Below are positions 24,634 through 34,696 of a stretch of DNA of 64,000 bases, one piece after another (the first letter of the stretch is position 1; each line of letters starts with the position of its first letter). The position numbers and the translations under genes are program-made. The notes under the pieces are model-generated. The model saw only the letters and a program-made list of their open reading frames with translations, made no database searches and was not told where the DNA came from. The stretch is from Cephalotrichum gorgonifer (taxonomy: Eukaryota > Ascomycota > Sordariomycetes > Microascales > Microascaceae): positions 700,907 to 764,906 of the forward strand of contig ONZQ02000012.1 in assembly GCA_900312665.1 (NCBI GenBank), in the 5' to 3' direction.

Positions 24634-26067
24634 ATGACCGACAACCTCCACCACACTCTCCACACCTGGGCGACCTCCCACGGCGCAAGCCTCAACATAT
24701 CAGTCGAAGTCAGACAAGATGATCACTCAGGCGCCGGATTCCGCGTCAAGGCCGGAGCAGAAATACACCCGGGCGACCATATCGTCAGCTGTCCCACATC
24801 CTTGACCCTCTCCTATCTTAACGCTCTCCCCAACCCGCCCCCAAGCTTCCGAAAGGACCCATCCTCGCCCCCCTTCCCAGAGGAATTCCTCGCCTCCGCA
24901 CCTCCGCACGTCGTGGGTCGGTTCTTCCTCATACAGCAGTACCTCCTCGGTCAGGACTCCTTCTGGTGGCCCTACATCCGCTCCCTCCCGCAACCAGACC
25001 GGCCATCCTCGTTGCCCCTGCCACCGTTCTGGGACGAGGACGACCTCGAGCTGCTGCGGGGGACTAACCTTGAGGTGTCCGTCAGGGAGATCAAGGCCAC
25101 GCTGGACCGGGAGTTTAGAGACTCCAAGAAGGCCTTGGAGGGGTGGGGTCAGAGGTCGGAGTACACCCCGCGCCTGTACAACTGGGCCTACGCCATATTT
25201 ACCAGCCGCAGCTTTATGCCCTCGCTCGTGATTCCCAGGTGCGACGAGTTAAAGCTTCCGGATGGGGTGCGGTCCTGGAACGACTTTTCTATCCTCATGC
25301 CCCTGTTCGATGTCGGTAATCACTCCATCACGGCTAAGACGTCGTGGGGGACGGTCGAGGGAAAAGGCTGTAACCTCGTCACGAGGGACGGGCACTCGGG
25401 GGGCCAGGAGATCTTCAACAATTACGGCATGAAGACGAATGCTCAACTCCTTCTTGCCTACGGATTTGTCATTCCGGCTCGCGAGGAGCTCCACAACGAC
25501 TACATCCACATCAGGAAGAGGGTACCTCCAGGCAGCGATGGATCAGACGTTGACGGAAGTCAAAAGCCGCCAGAGTATCTCTTTTCGCTCCGGCCCATGA
25601 CACATCCGAGCTCCGTCCTCGGCAGGGCACTACAGAGCGAGTCAATCGCGCCCGAGGATGTGTTCCCCGCCTTCAGGCTCGTCCAGGACGCCATGATCCT
25701 CGATATCGCGGAGCAAGTCCTCCAGAACAACCCGGCACTCGGCCCATCATCGTCTTCAACAACTGGGGAGAGCGGACTTCTCAGGCGGATCCTCACTATC
25801 GATCTGCCCCCGGAGTCGTCCCAACTGGTCAACATTATCATCGCGACGATACAGCAAAAGGCGCTGCAGGAGCTGGAGAAGCTGGACGAGAGCGAGGTCG
25901 AAGTGGACGAGGGGCAGGAGGCGGATCTAGAGCCGTGTCAGAGAGTGGCGTTGTATTACAGGCGGCGGTGTAGGGAGGTGCTGGAGGGCGTGATGGAGTC
26001 TATCGAGGCGGCAGTAGAGGACGAGCGATATGTGGCGTTGATGCGGGGCGTGACCCTTGAGAGATAA
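24634..26067 (+). CDS. SET-domain protein methyltransferase (Rubisco LSMT/SETD3-like)
   Basis: Likely protein-lysine (or His) N-methyltransferase using S-adenosylmethionine; substrate unknown. Single exon, 477 aa. The SET core is split as in the LSMT family: GAGFRVKAGAEIHPGDHIVS (about 34-52) begins the SET fold and an inserted helical region follows (WWPYIRSLPQP, NWAYAIFTSRSF). The catalytic half has FDVGNHS (NH of the substrate/SAM site) and EIFNNYGMKTNAQLLLAYGF (NYG motif with Tyr, about 262-285). The C-terminal helical part (about 330-470) fits the Rubisco-LSMT substrate-binding domain. Complete by length. Divergent from vps60. Confidence 0.9.
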   Translation: MTDNLHHTLHTWATSHGASLNISVEVRQDDHSGAGFRVKAGAEIHPGDHIVSCPTSLTLSYLNALPNPPPSFRKDPSSPPFPEEFLASAPPHVVGRFFLIQQYLLGQDSFWWPYIRSLPQPDRPSSLPLPPFWDEDDLELLRGTNLEVSVREIKATLDREFRDSKKALEGWGQRSEYTPRLYNWAYAIFTSRSFMPSLVIPRCDELKLPDGVRSWNDFSILMPLFDVGNHSITAKTSWGTVEGKGCNLVTRDGHSGGQEIFNNYGMKTNAQLLLAYGFVIPAREELHNDYIHIRKRVPPGSDGSDVDGSQKPPEYLFSLRPMTHPSSVLGRALQSESIAPEDVFPAFRLVQDAMILDIAEQVLQNNPALGPSSSSTTGESGLLRRILTIDLPPESSQLVNIIIATIQQKALQELEKLDESEVEVDEGQEADLEPCQRVALYYRRRCREVLEGVMESIEAAVEDERYVALMRGVTLER

Positions 26068-26580
26068 GGGAAACGGTGACACTGGAGATATACACCCCGG
26101 AGGAACCCCTCTGAACGGGCCGCCTGCTCCTGGTTCAGAGGATGTTGAAAACGTGACTGCGGACCTGTGGGTGGCTGGTCTGCAGGACCTCCCCCCGTAC
26201 AGTTGTGGAAGCCGGGACTCGGCCCGCCGACTCATTCTCCCAGATGGTCCAACATCGGGGAAGCGTCGTCATCTCTGCCGTTGCAACAGCCAGCTCACAA
26301 GCATCCGGAGAGTGGGCGGCCCATATAATGGTCATCCCACCCCGGGTTGACCGCAAAGAGGTTGAAGACCTTGTCCAAGGGGACAAGTTTATCGTGGTGG
26401 GGATCCCATAGACGAGTAGTCGTGTTTCTGGAGATAGGTATACACACATGTGGAGATCCAGTCCTCAGAGTTGTCTGGCTGGCTCTGGTATGATTCTAGA
26501 TACGCTCTTCAAGATCCACAAGGACTGAACGACGTTCATGTGAGCTCTTTTGTGCTGTGTAAAGAGTCCCTCCCCAGCGT

Positions 26581-26586
26581 TGATAT
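26581..26586 (+). promoter_or_regulatory. TGATAT upstream box of the 5S rRNA gene
   Basis: TGATAT at -30 to -25 from the 5S start. The same word sits at the same distance before two other 5S copies in this window, fitting the TATA-like upstream element needed by 5S genes in filamentous fungi. Confidence 0.6.
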
Positions 26587-26610
26587 GCTTCGATCGGTCC
26601 TCTGTCTAGC

Positions 26611-26729
26611 ACATACGGCCATAGCTCGTGGAAAACTGAGGGTCCCGTCCGCTCCCCTATACATAAACCACGAAGCGCTAGACTAGTAGTTGGGTCGGTG
26701 ACGACCAGCGAATTCCTGGTGTTGTATGT
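26611..26729 (+). rRNA. 5S ribosomal RNA
   Basis: 119-nt 5S rRNA transcribed by RNA polymerase III. It begins ACATACGGCC and ends GTTGTATGT, which pair as helix I, and contains the conserved internal block AGTAGTTGGGTCGGTGACGA. Compared with the copy at 43682-43800 it differs at only two places: nt 8 (A to G, which turns an A-U into a tolerated G-U pair in helix I) and one C to T near the 3' end (CGAATTCC). It has the upstream TGATAT box and a T-run terminator, so it is probably functional. Confidence 0.92.
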
Positions 26730-26741
26730 TTTGCTCTTTTT
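26729..26741 (+). terminator. Pol III T-run terminator of the 5S gene
   Basis: TTTT immediately after the 5S end, then GCTC and TTTTT. The flank continues GCCTTCTTTCACTCT, shared with the 3' flank of the minus-strand copy at 43682. Confidence 0.65.
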
Positions 26742-29700
26742 GCCTTCTTTCACTCTCGTCCTTGATATCATTGCGCTTATGACCCCTTCATTGGCCGCTA
26801 GTATCTCGTGTGCTGCCTAAGACGTCTCGGTTGGCGACGTCTGGCAACATCTTCGGGCGGGGAAGAGAATACTTTGCGTATATGGAACAAGGAGCCCCGA
26901 GTTCGTCTCGATGTTAGCGCCCGGGAAGAGACGCAAGGCGCAAAGCCATGTCTACATGTACTCCATGGCGCATCTTACACATGCTTTATACCTCCTCCAA
27001 GTCTGTAATCACCGGATCACTCGGATGTCTGAGAGAGACGAGAAACTACCTGGCTTGAGCTGATAATAATATCGACGGGCTGGGCTCGGAGATGCTCTGC
27101 CCCCGTTCCTCCTGCATACTCAAAGTAGGAGTGTACTTGGTCTACACCCATGTCCACGTTCGAGTCGCGTACGACTCCGCTATTACCTCGGAGCCCGACG
27201 CGGAAGATTCCGCCCAAATACCCGACCCTTCTAGCCTCAAGGATCTTTGCTATTAGGACGTGGTGTTCGTCAACGCGACCTTCTCGTCCACACAAGTCCG
27301 CATAACTAAGTGTAACCCAAGCCGGGCCCCCTCACGATACCTTCTGCTTATCTCGGAGAAACAGGAAATAGGGAATTCGCAGGGCTCGAGCTTGAACCAC
27401 TCGGCGGAACCCGACAGTCAAAAGTCCGTACTCGTCCGCCCACCGTCGTCGCCCCCCTGTCAAGCCCAATTTCCGAGACCACGCACACGGGTCGGAAATC
27501 TTCAGGCTTCTGACCAATGGCAGCTGAGAGAGAGATGATAAAGTCGCCAACACTCCGAATGTGGACTCCATACCCTTTATTTGGGAATATCCTCCCTGTC
27601 ATTGTGTCCAGCCCGCTCCCTTCAACACCATTTGCCAAGGAACGCTATTATCAATCCAGGCATTGCAACACATCTTACCAGGGCCGGGGAGGGACTCACC
27701 GCTTTTGAAAGGGGCCCTTTCTCAGCTCCCGAGGAACCCGAGGACAAGGAAGAGGGGTACCTCGTACAGAATGCTCGCCCGGGTCGCTGGATGGTTAGTT
27801 GGCTTGGCTCTCGGGTCTTCCCTTCCTCGAGAAGGCTCGGCACCTTGGCTCGGCGTTTTTCCATTCCCAGCGCGTTGGGACAAAGGCCCACCATCCCTGA
27901 GGCGCCGAGTGGTCCTCCAAGCTAGACAGGGGGTCATCCAGTGGGAGATCATCCCCCCGAACTCCACACTCCGCCCAGCCCCGCCCGGCGTCCTTGCGAT
28001 TGACTGGAGGGTTTCCAAGCAAGAGCCCGTCCAAGGACGTCTCCAAGTCGTCCTGTCATCAGAGGGAAAGTCCCTTGAGGGGTACATCTGCTTGTGCATA
28101 TATACCGCCCATCCCTTCCTCTTTCTTCCTCTGCCCCAGAGCAGCGCTAGGCCACTTCAGGCGATATCTCGCTTGTGGGATGGTGGGGACAGACTTGGCC
28201 CCCCACCGACTGCCGGGTTGACTATCCTTGATGGAGGCAGACACACACACACCCTGAAACGCACGAGGCGGGCTGAGCCCAACGACGGAGCGAAGTGTAC
28301 AAGTACTCACTTGTACGATAAGCCTGACTAGCTCAACTTCATTCACCGGCCAGCCGCTAGCGGGAAACTCCGTCCGCTCGGCCCGCCAAGCTAACCTTGG
28401 GTTGTGCAAATGAGAGGCTGCTTCGTTCGTGTGAGAGGACGCCTCCTCTTCTCTCATCTGTGTTGCTGACACCCACGGCGCTTCTTGGCGCGCTGCTTTG
28501 TCGACCGGTGTAATACTTGTATTACTACTCCGTACTATCGGCCGACAACTCTTGTCCGCACTTGGACTCGCGCCAGTAAGCGAGTCCCGCCAGAGGCTGC
28601 GGCGTTGCCGTTTTTGGCCGTGTGGCTTTTTTTTCTCATATCTCCCGTTGCGGAGAGGAGCATTCGTCGGGAGCCGCGGATGCCCGGATAGGTCCTCGTA
28701 GACAGTACATAGGGCAGTGGGTCTAAGATGCGGCTACACCGAGATTTAGAGTTGTCTTTGGCCGCATGCAAATCGTTTGGGGACAAGAGTTATGTGGGCG
28801 TGCCTACAAAGTCACTCACAGCGGGATGCGTTATGAGTAGCCGAGCCATACCAACCTTTTCTTGCAAGGATAGGATTCTAATGTTGGATAGAGCGTGGGG
28901 GTTTTGTATTTGGGGTGATATCTTTGAAGAGAACCTTAATCACCTATCCCGGACTTCGAGGGGGGATGCAGAGGGGTGTATACACTGATGGAAGGCCTTC
29001 ACGGATGCTTATCGCTGTCTCCCAGTTACTTATAAGCAAGAGTTATCCCAAAGCTAACCGGGGTCTGTGGCGCGAGATATCAGGTCCCCTCACCTCCGCC
29101 AATATAACCTGCAGGGATATCCCCAATGACGAGCTCGAACTAGATGAGGTAGGGTGGAATGATGGGGTGTTGAAGCTCACTTGCTGAGGGTCTCTCTGCA
29201 GCACCCGGATGGGTTGCGCTAGGGTTCCAAGTACTTCTGTTTCTATTGGCCGGGCTTGGATATCTTCCTCACCGAAGCCAACCCGTGCAGAGGAGAAACG
29301 GGGGTAACTTGGGAGATAGAGGAAACCCCCACGGTTTAAGCCGCAGGGGAGGGCTTATTGCTCGTCCTCTGTACTTGTACAGACCGGCTTCCCCTTGTAT
29401 TATTGTCAAATCCCGAGAACACGTGGGCTATAATACCCCAGACTGAAGTGGGACAAGCATTACCCGAATTTGTCGAAAGTCGCCGTCCTCGCATGAAACG
29501 GCCAGCACGTGCTCGACACCACTCGTGCTTGAAAAGCCAAGTCCCGTCATAGCCAACCCCCAAACCCCACCGTCGCGTGCCTCAACCGCCCATTCGTCCA
29601 TCTGCGCGGCTCGTGACTCCAAACCAACGTTTGATGCAAAACAGAGGGGGGTGCGGGGGGGCGTCTGGGTCAACCCGCATGTGGAGGTGGGACTCGGTGA

Positions 29701-32700
29701 GAGGGAGGGGGAAGGGTCAGGCTTGGCAGGTGCCCCGGCAGAGCGGCATTGACGAACCTGCTCGAAGGGGAAGGGACATGTCTCGCCCCCAACTGTCAGT
29801 TGGCACGCGTGGGTCGATCCGTCCCGGAGAATTACGCCGCCGCCGCTGCTGCTGCTGCTGCAGTGGCGGCGGCGGCTGGGGGAGTAGAGAGGCGGATTTC
29901 TTGCTTCCTGCATGGATCCTTCCCTCTCCACACTGCTCCGGCCGGAATTAGATGACGTACCGTGCTCGTACGAGGAACTGGGCACGTTTCGCTCGTGCTC
30001 GAACGAGCTGAGCCCTATTCCGATCTCCGCGGGATCTCCAACCAGTTCTCGCTCCGAGAGAGACGTCAGGTCTCGCCTCGTGTATGAGTGCCTGTATTGG
30101 AGGTTTAGGGCGCCGGAGGGTAGATTTGGAGGCTGCAGGGCGTCCAGCAGTCCACAAGACCAGGGCTGTTGAGTCTCAGAATCTTGAGCCGTAGGGGACG
30201 GGAGACGCCGAGATGACACCCCGACTTCCGATCGGTAGGCGCTTCGGCTTCCGTACCTAATATAGACAAGGAGACGCTAATCCTCCTCCACGAGTACATG
30301 TAATTACGAGAACTTTTGCTTGGACTCGTATTCACTTGTACTCGTACGCTCATACGGAGTACTTTGTACGCCAATTCAATATTCGAGTGTACTCCACACA
30401 CCTCCTTCCACAGAACGGAGCTTCCCTCGAAGCGGGACCACAGCTCGGTGTATTACGCCTCTCCAACACCACCCCGGCTAGCCGACGGCGGTCATGGTCC
30501 CACTCTCGAGTCTTGAAACGCCGAAACACCGACTCGAGTGGAAGCCAAGATAATTAATCCCCTGCCCCATTTCCAAACTTCTGGAAGCCATGAATGCTAC
30601 TGTATACAGGCTAAGTTTGCTCATAATATGGGGCACGGGTTCTTCCAAGTACCTTGTGATCCACTTATACCTTCTGTTTGCGCATGAGCACCCAAAGAAA
30701 AAAAGCCCAGGCCGCTCGGACGGGGGCGCAACTCCTTTCCTTCCCTTCTTACACCACACAGCAAGGAAAAAGAGCTAACTATTAGAGAAATCTAAAACGT
30801 TCCCCACCGGGAATACTAATAGCCGCCTATTAATACCCTGTTCCTTGCGGGGAAATGGCGTGTCTCCACGCTAATACCGCATGGCACGGGTCGGTCGTTC
30901 TCCAAAGGCTGCCGGCATTCTGGAAACGCCGTCAAAAACTTTTACAAGTACGGAGGTACTTCGCATGGGGCCCACAGGTTCTGGGCAAAACCAAGCTCAG
31001 CCAGTTATAGTGAGGTATGTATACTTGTAGATCCTCAAACCTGGGGAAACCCCCCCATGTCACGACAGGGAAGAGCCCAAATGCCCGAGACCATAGCCCC
31101 CCACCCAACCTTTGGGTAGGTACGGTTGGTACGAGTATACGCAAGGGTCGCCATCCCCATCCCCGTGGCTATTCTCTCCCCACACCAGTCCTCACTAACG
31201 TTGTCAGACTTTTCTAGCGGCCCACTAGAATGAAAGAGGAGGGGCCCGCCTCGCTTGGGCTCTCTTTCTTTTTGGGCCGCGAGCCCGGGTTCGAGTCAGC
31301 TTGTGCATCCATTATCCATCCTCCTTCTGAAATACCCGGATACCAGCCCAACCCACAGCCCCCCCTTTTCACTGTCGGGTGACGATGCCACACCCCTCGC
31401 AACGGGGACCCAATCTCTGGTTGTACATGTACTACTTGTATTAGTAGTCGCTATTTGACACCACTCCCAAAGAAGCAAAGTACCCGGGGGGTCTAGATCT
31501 TGTTGACAATGGTCTTGACTGGCTGGCTGGCTGGCTGAGGGCAAGGGAAGCAAGGGGGGTCCCCTCAGCACCCTGCATCCCCCCCCCCCCCCACGTCCAA
31601 ACAGTCAGAAAGGGCAAGGCGGGCGGTTTTCGATTAACAAGAGGCACCGCCCCGGTTGCCACTCAATGCTATCCCTAATAAACTAGTAACGCACGCGGGC
31701 AAGCAGCAGCACGTGTGCATCGTGAAATTCGGGTCGGAAGCTTCGTCGTTGCCGCTCCCTCGCTTCTCGGGGTTACAAGTACGTATACGTAGGCAGGCCA
31801 CTGCACGTCATGGTCGCCGCTGTCCGAATGGGCGCCCTATCCAAATGTGTGGCCACGGAGGGAGACAGGGGGGCCCTGAATCCGGGACGAGGTAGTCTGC
31901 ATTGTTACCGCGTCTTAACCCACTCACTCGGACAAGCGAGAGGAGGCTTCCTCTAGGATTGCGAATGGGATCAACATGGCCCACCACTCTCCGACGCCAG
32001 GTACGAAATAGGACTCGGTGTGCTACATTAATAACCCCGGCCCGCTATTCATCCTTTTTTTGGGCTCTAGTGCAAGGGATCCAGCCATCGAACCCAAGCT
32101 CTCTGGCCATGTAGACCAACCACGGTCGTTGGGAGTTCGAGTAGTCGGGAGAAGGTGTACTTGTAATACTCCTACCTACTTGCAGAGTAGGAAATGCCCC
32201 CCGCCTCCTTCCCTCCCTTGCAAATCCCTACAAGTAAGGATCCCACCGTGGTTGCTTCCCCCATTGACGATTAGCCCAGATAACAAAGCGTCCTCTCTTG
32301 GCGCGATTGCAGGACATATCCTCGCTCAAGTATACTCTACTCGGTCTCCTCGGCCACCCGTGCCAAGACTAATACAAATAGCACACCCCCCAAGACCACA
32401 CCACCCCCCCTGTCAGAGTGGACTCGACCCACCCTCTGAACTCTTCCTCAGGGCGGCGGGGCAGGCACCTTTCTCGCCTATCGTATATTATCAGGTATCT
32501 TTTTCCCTAGGTGTCGGACGCTCTCTCGCCTGAAGCTTAAATACACTTCTGGCTCCCTCCCTCCCCACTCACGATCTATCCTCGGTTCCTTACTACCGGG
32601 AAATTGAAATCTATCGAAAAGAAAACGGAATTCGCCCGAAGAACGACGGAAAGGAAGAAGTTTCGAAGAAGAACCGACCATTCTCTCTGCCCCTTGTCTA

Positions 32701-32740
32701 CTCGCTGGACAGAGTAAAGACGAACAGAATATCACCGAAC

Positions 32741-32830
32741 ACTCACACTCGCTCTCACGCTCGCTCTCAGTCTCACGCTCAGTCTCACGCTCACTCGCGG
32801 TCGCTCTCGCTCTCGCCCTCGCCTTCCAAG
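32741..32830 (+). repeat. Pyrimidine-rich CTCACG/CTCTCG hexamer tract in a 5' leader
   Basis: Loose tandem hexamers (CTCACA, CTCGCT, CTCACG, CTCAGT and so on) run for about 90 bp and end about 140 bp before the ATG at 32970. Such tracts are common in promoters and leaders of expressed fungal genes, which supports the small gene downstream. Confidence 0.5.
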
Positions 32831-32969
32831 TCTTACTCGCCTCTCGCTCGAGTCCAGACCCCGTTTTAGTTCCACGTTATCCTCTAGCTGAACCTTACCC
32901 CCGCCGGACTCGGGGAACTTCGAAAACCAGAATCCATACCTACACCAACACCTCTCACTCTCTCTCACC

Positions 32970-33647
32970 ATGTGCGATTACATCGAGGTATTCACCACTT
33001 CCGCCAACCCGCGCGCCCTTCTCTTCTTACCTCCTACCCTGGCTAACTCGCCCCCAGCGGAAGCTCAAGTGCGGCCACTACAAGCACATCGTGCTCGCCT
33101 GGTGCGCGAACTACCGGCGGACGGAGATCAAGTGCCCTCCCAACGTCGTGCATTGGGAGCACTGGTAAGCCGCCCTTCCAAACTAAAACAACCCCACATT
33201 CCCCCGCTGGAGAGCTTTCCCCCCTTCCAACAACGCGGGGCCGGCTTCTGTTCTAACTTGTGTCAATCTTCAATAGGAGCGACAGGAATTGCGGTACGTC
33301 ATAAAACCCCGAAGCCCGGGCGGCTCCTTTCTCCATCTTCTTTGCCAGTCTCTCATGTCTGGCTTCTTCCCTCCACTTCCTTTCCCCCTTCTCGGATGGC
33401 ACTGCTGGAACGGGACTCGGTCCCCCACCTACCAGGTCCAAATCCATCACTGCCCACTATTTCCTTTCGCCCAAGCGAACGAACGGTGGCCCACCGCCGC
33501 GGCCGCTCCGATCAATTCCTCCCGCCCCTCCCCCACTCGCTCACTAACACGAGGGACCCTTGTCTAGGTGATTGCCAGCCCCCAATAAAGCTCGCCCCCG
33601 CGTGGGAGAGCATGATCAACCGCAACAAGACCAGCTTCAGCCTCTGA
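32970..33647 (+). CDS. Small conserved Cys/His-rich fungal protein (four exons, 73 aa)
   Basis: Exons 32970-32987 (18 nt), 33058-33164, 33277-33293 (17 nt) and 33568-33647 splice at GT-AG sites to a 73-aa protein beginning MCDYIE. All phases agree (0, 2, 1) and the reading closes at TGA 33645-33647. Visible motifs are KCGHYKHIVLAWC, then Y-R-R-T-E-I-K-CPPNVV, then W-S-D-R-NCGDC. The CGH...WC...C...CGxC spacing is that of short fungal proteins starting MCDY and suggests metal (zinc) binding; function unknown. The long unspliced open frame over the same interval is an artefact of introns without stops. A CT-rich leader precedes the ATG (CACCATG). Confidence 0.72.
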   Translation: MCDYIEVFTTSANPRALLFLPPTLANSPPAEAQVRPLQAHRARLVRELPADGDQVPSQRRALGALVSRPSKLKQPHIPPLESFPPFQQRGAGFCSNLCQSSIGATGIAVRHKTPKPGRLLSPSSLPVSHVWLLPSTSFPPSRMALLERDSVPHLPGPNPSLPTISFRPSERTVAHRRGRSDQFLPPLPHSLTNTRDPCLGDCQPPIKLAPAWESMINRNKTSFSL

Positions 33648-34465
33648 TGCGATTCGCCCATTTACTACGTGCTACCACCTCATTCTTTTTTCTTTTCTTT
33701 TTGTTCACAAAGCGATGAATACTTGAACTTATGCAAGTAACGGTTGACCGCCTCTTTCGGCGTGTCAACACACCGGAACATCCCCACCCAGCCCATATTT
33801 TTGACGGCGTTGGTATTGGGGAGAGAGAGTAGGCGGGTATCGGACCTGGTGTTCTTGATGGTTTTTCTTTTCCCTTGGGCATTTTTTTTTCTTCCATTTC
33901 TTTCTTTGCATATTGTTGGGAGACTTATCGGTGTAGGAACTTCGTGGCGTGTAGAACTTTTCTTTTGTCCTTTTTGGGGGGAGGCAGGTACTAGGTCATT
34001 GGCGAACAAGGAGGGAACTACAGGAATTAGGGAAGCGGGAATGGGGAAACGGAGTATTGTCTTTATTTTTTTCTTTTCTCTTTTTGGTCAAGGCCATCTG
34101 TATTCGCATATCTTTTTCTCCACCCTGCATGAAGAAAAGCCCCCAGCCCCTACCTTGGTAGCTCCTGGCTCTTGCTTTTGCATCTGGTCTCTCTGGCATA
34201 TTTCTGGCGGGCATGGTAGATGGAATCGATATGATATAACTTACAAGCTGCGTTTACCTGTGACATGGTTAGAGCCAAAGGGAGGTGTGACATCATACCG
34301 CCTCCCCTTTCCTTGCGCGGGATAGCTAGACGTGACCGCTCTATGTCGAGTATGACAAGCCGGTAGTTGACGGAAGTTTGCGCGCGCGTATGCGTACTTG
34401 TAACTCGCTTGTGCCTGCCTGTATGTACTAGTAGGTGATAAAATGTTGCCCAACAGTTAGGCTGG

Positions 34466-34696
34466 CCCACTCGTGTTACACCTCTTNNNNNNNNNNNNNN
34501 NNNNNNNNNNNNNNNNNNNNNNNNNNNNNNNNNNNNNNNNNNNNNNNNNNNNNNNNNNNNNNNNNNNNNNNNNNNNNNNNNNNNNNNNNNNNNNNNNNNN
34601 NNNNNNNNNNNNNNNNNNNNNNNNNNNNNNNNNNNNNNNNNNNNNNNNNNNNNNNNNNNNNNNNNNNNNNNNNNNNNNNNNNCCCACTCGTGTTAC
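34466..34696. repeat. 14-bp direct repeat flanking an N gap
   Basis: CCCACTCGTGTTAC occurs at 34466-34479 and again at 34683-34696, directly bordering 196 Ns (34487-34682); both are followed by ACCTCTT. The gap therefore probably covers a tandem repeat or a local assembly join. Confidence 0.8.

Larger units (their letters stand above)
26068..32969. other. 6.9-kb gene-poor region with one 5S rRNA and many TACTTGTA-type words
   Basis: Apart from the 5S gene at 26611-26729 I can support no gene. Several open frames exceed 200 codons but have no domain, implausible composition or low-complexity reads. A short WD40-like piece (LATSSGGEENTLRIWN) occurs in frame near 26835-26890 and could be a relic. 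Exact copies of TACTTGTA/TACAAGTA start at 28298, 29372, 30943, 31022, 31433, 31774, 32158 and 32229. A (GCC/GCT)n trinucleotide tract lies at about 29833-29880, a GGCT run at 31516-31536 and a C-run at 31579-31592. Confidence 0.5.

Noticed and set aside
27385..27412. Minus-strand GCCGAGTGGTTCAAGC resembling the 5' part of a Leu/Ser tRNA
   Set aside because: The following sequence does not form an anticodon arm or T-arm and no acceptor stem closes.
27561..28331. 256-codon plus-strand open frame in the gene desert
   Set aside because: No domain, no protein-like repeat or hydrophobic pattern, and several overlapping frames of similar length on both strands; most likely chance in GC-rich DNA.
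29428..30219. 263-codon minus-strand open frame
   Set aside because: Composition is Ser/Pro/Arg low-complexity, includes a Ser run from a trinucleotide repeat, and has no family motif.
31270..31300. GGGTTCGAGTC resembling a tRNA T-arm
   Set aside because: No matching acceptor stem, anticodon arm or D-arm can be drawn around it.
31579..31592. Long C-run
   Set aside because: Simple homopolymer, likely slippage or a sequencing-sensitive site; no evidence of function.
32970..33647. Unspliced 225-codon reading over the small Cys-rich gene
   Set aside because: Only the first six codons are real in that frame; the conserved CGH/CGDC motifs appear only after splicing.
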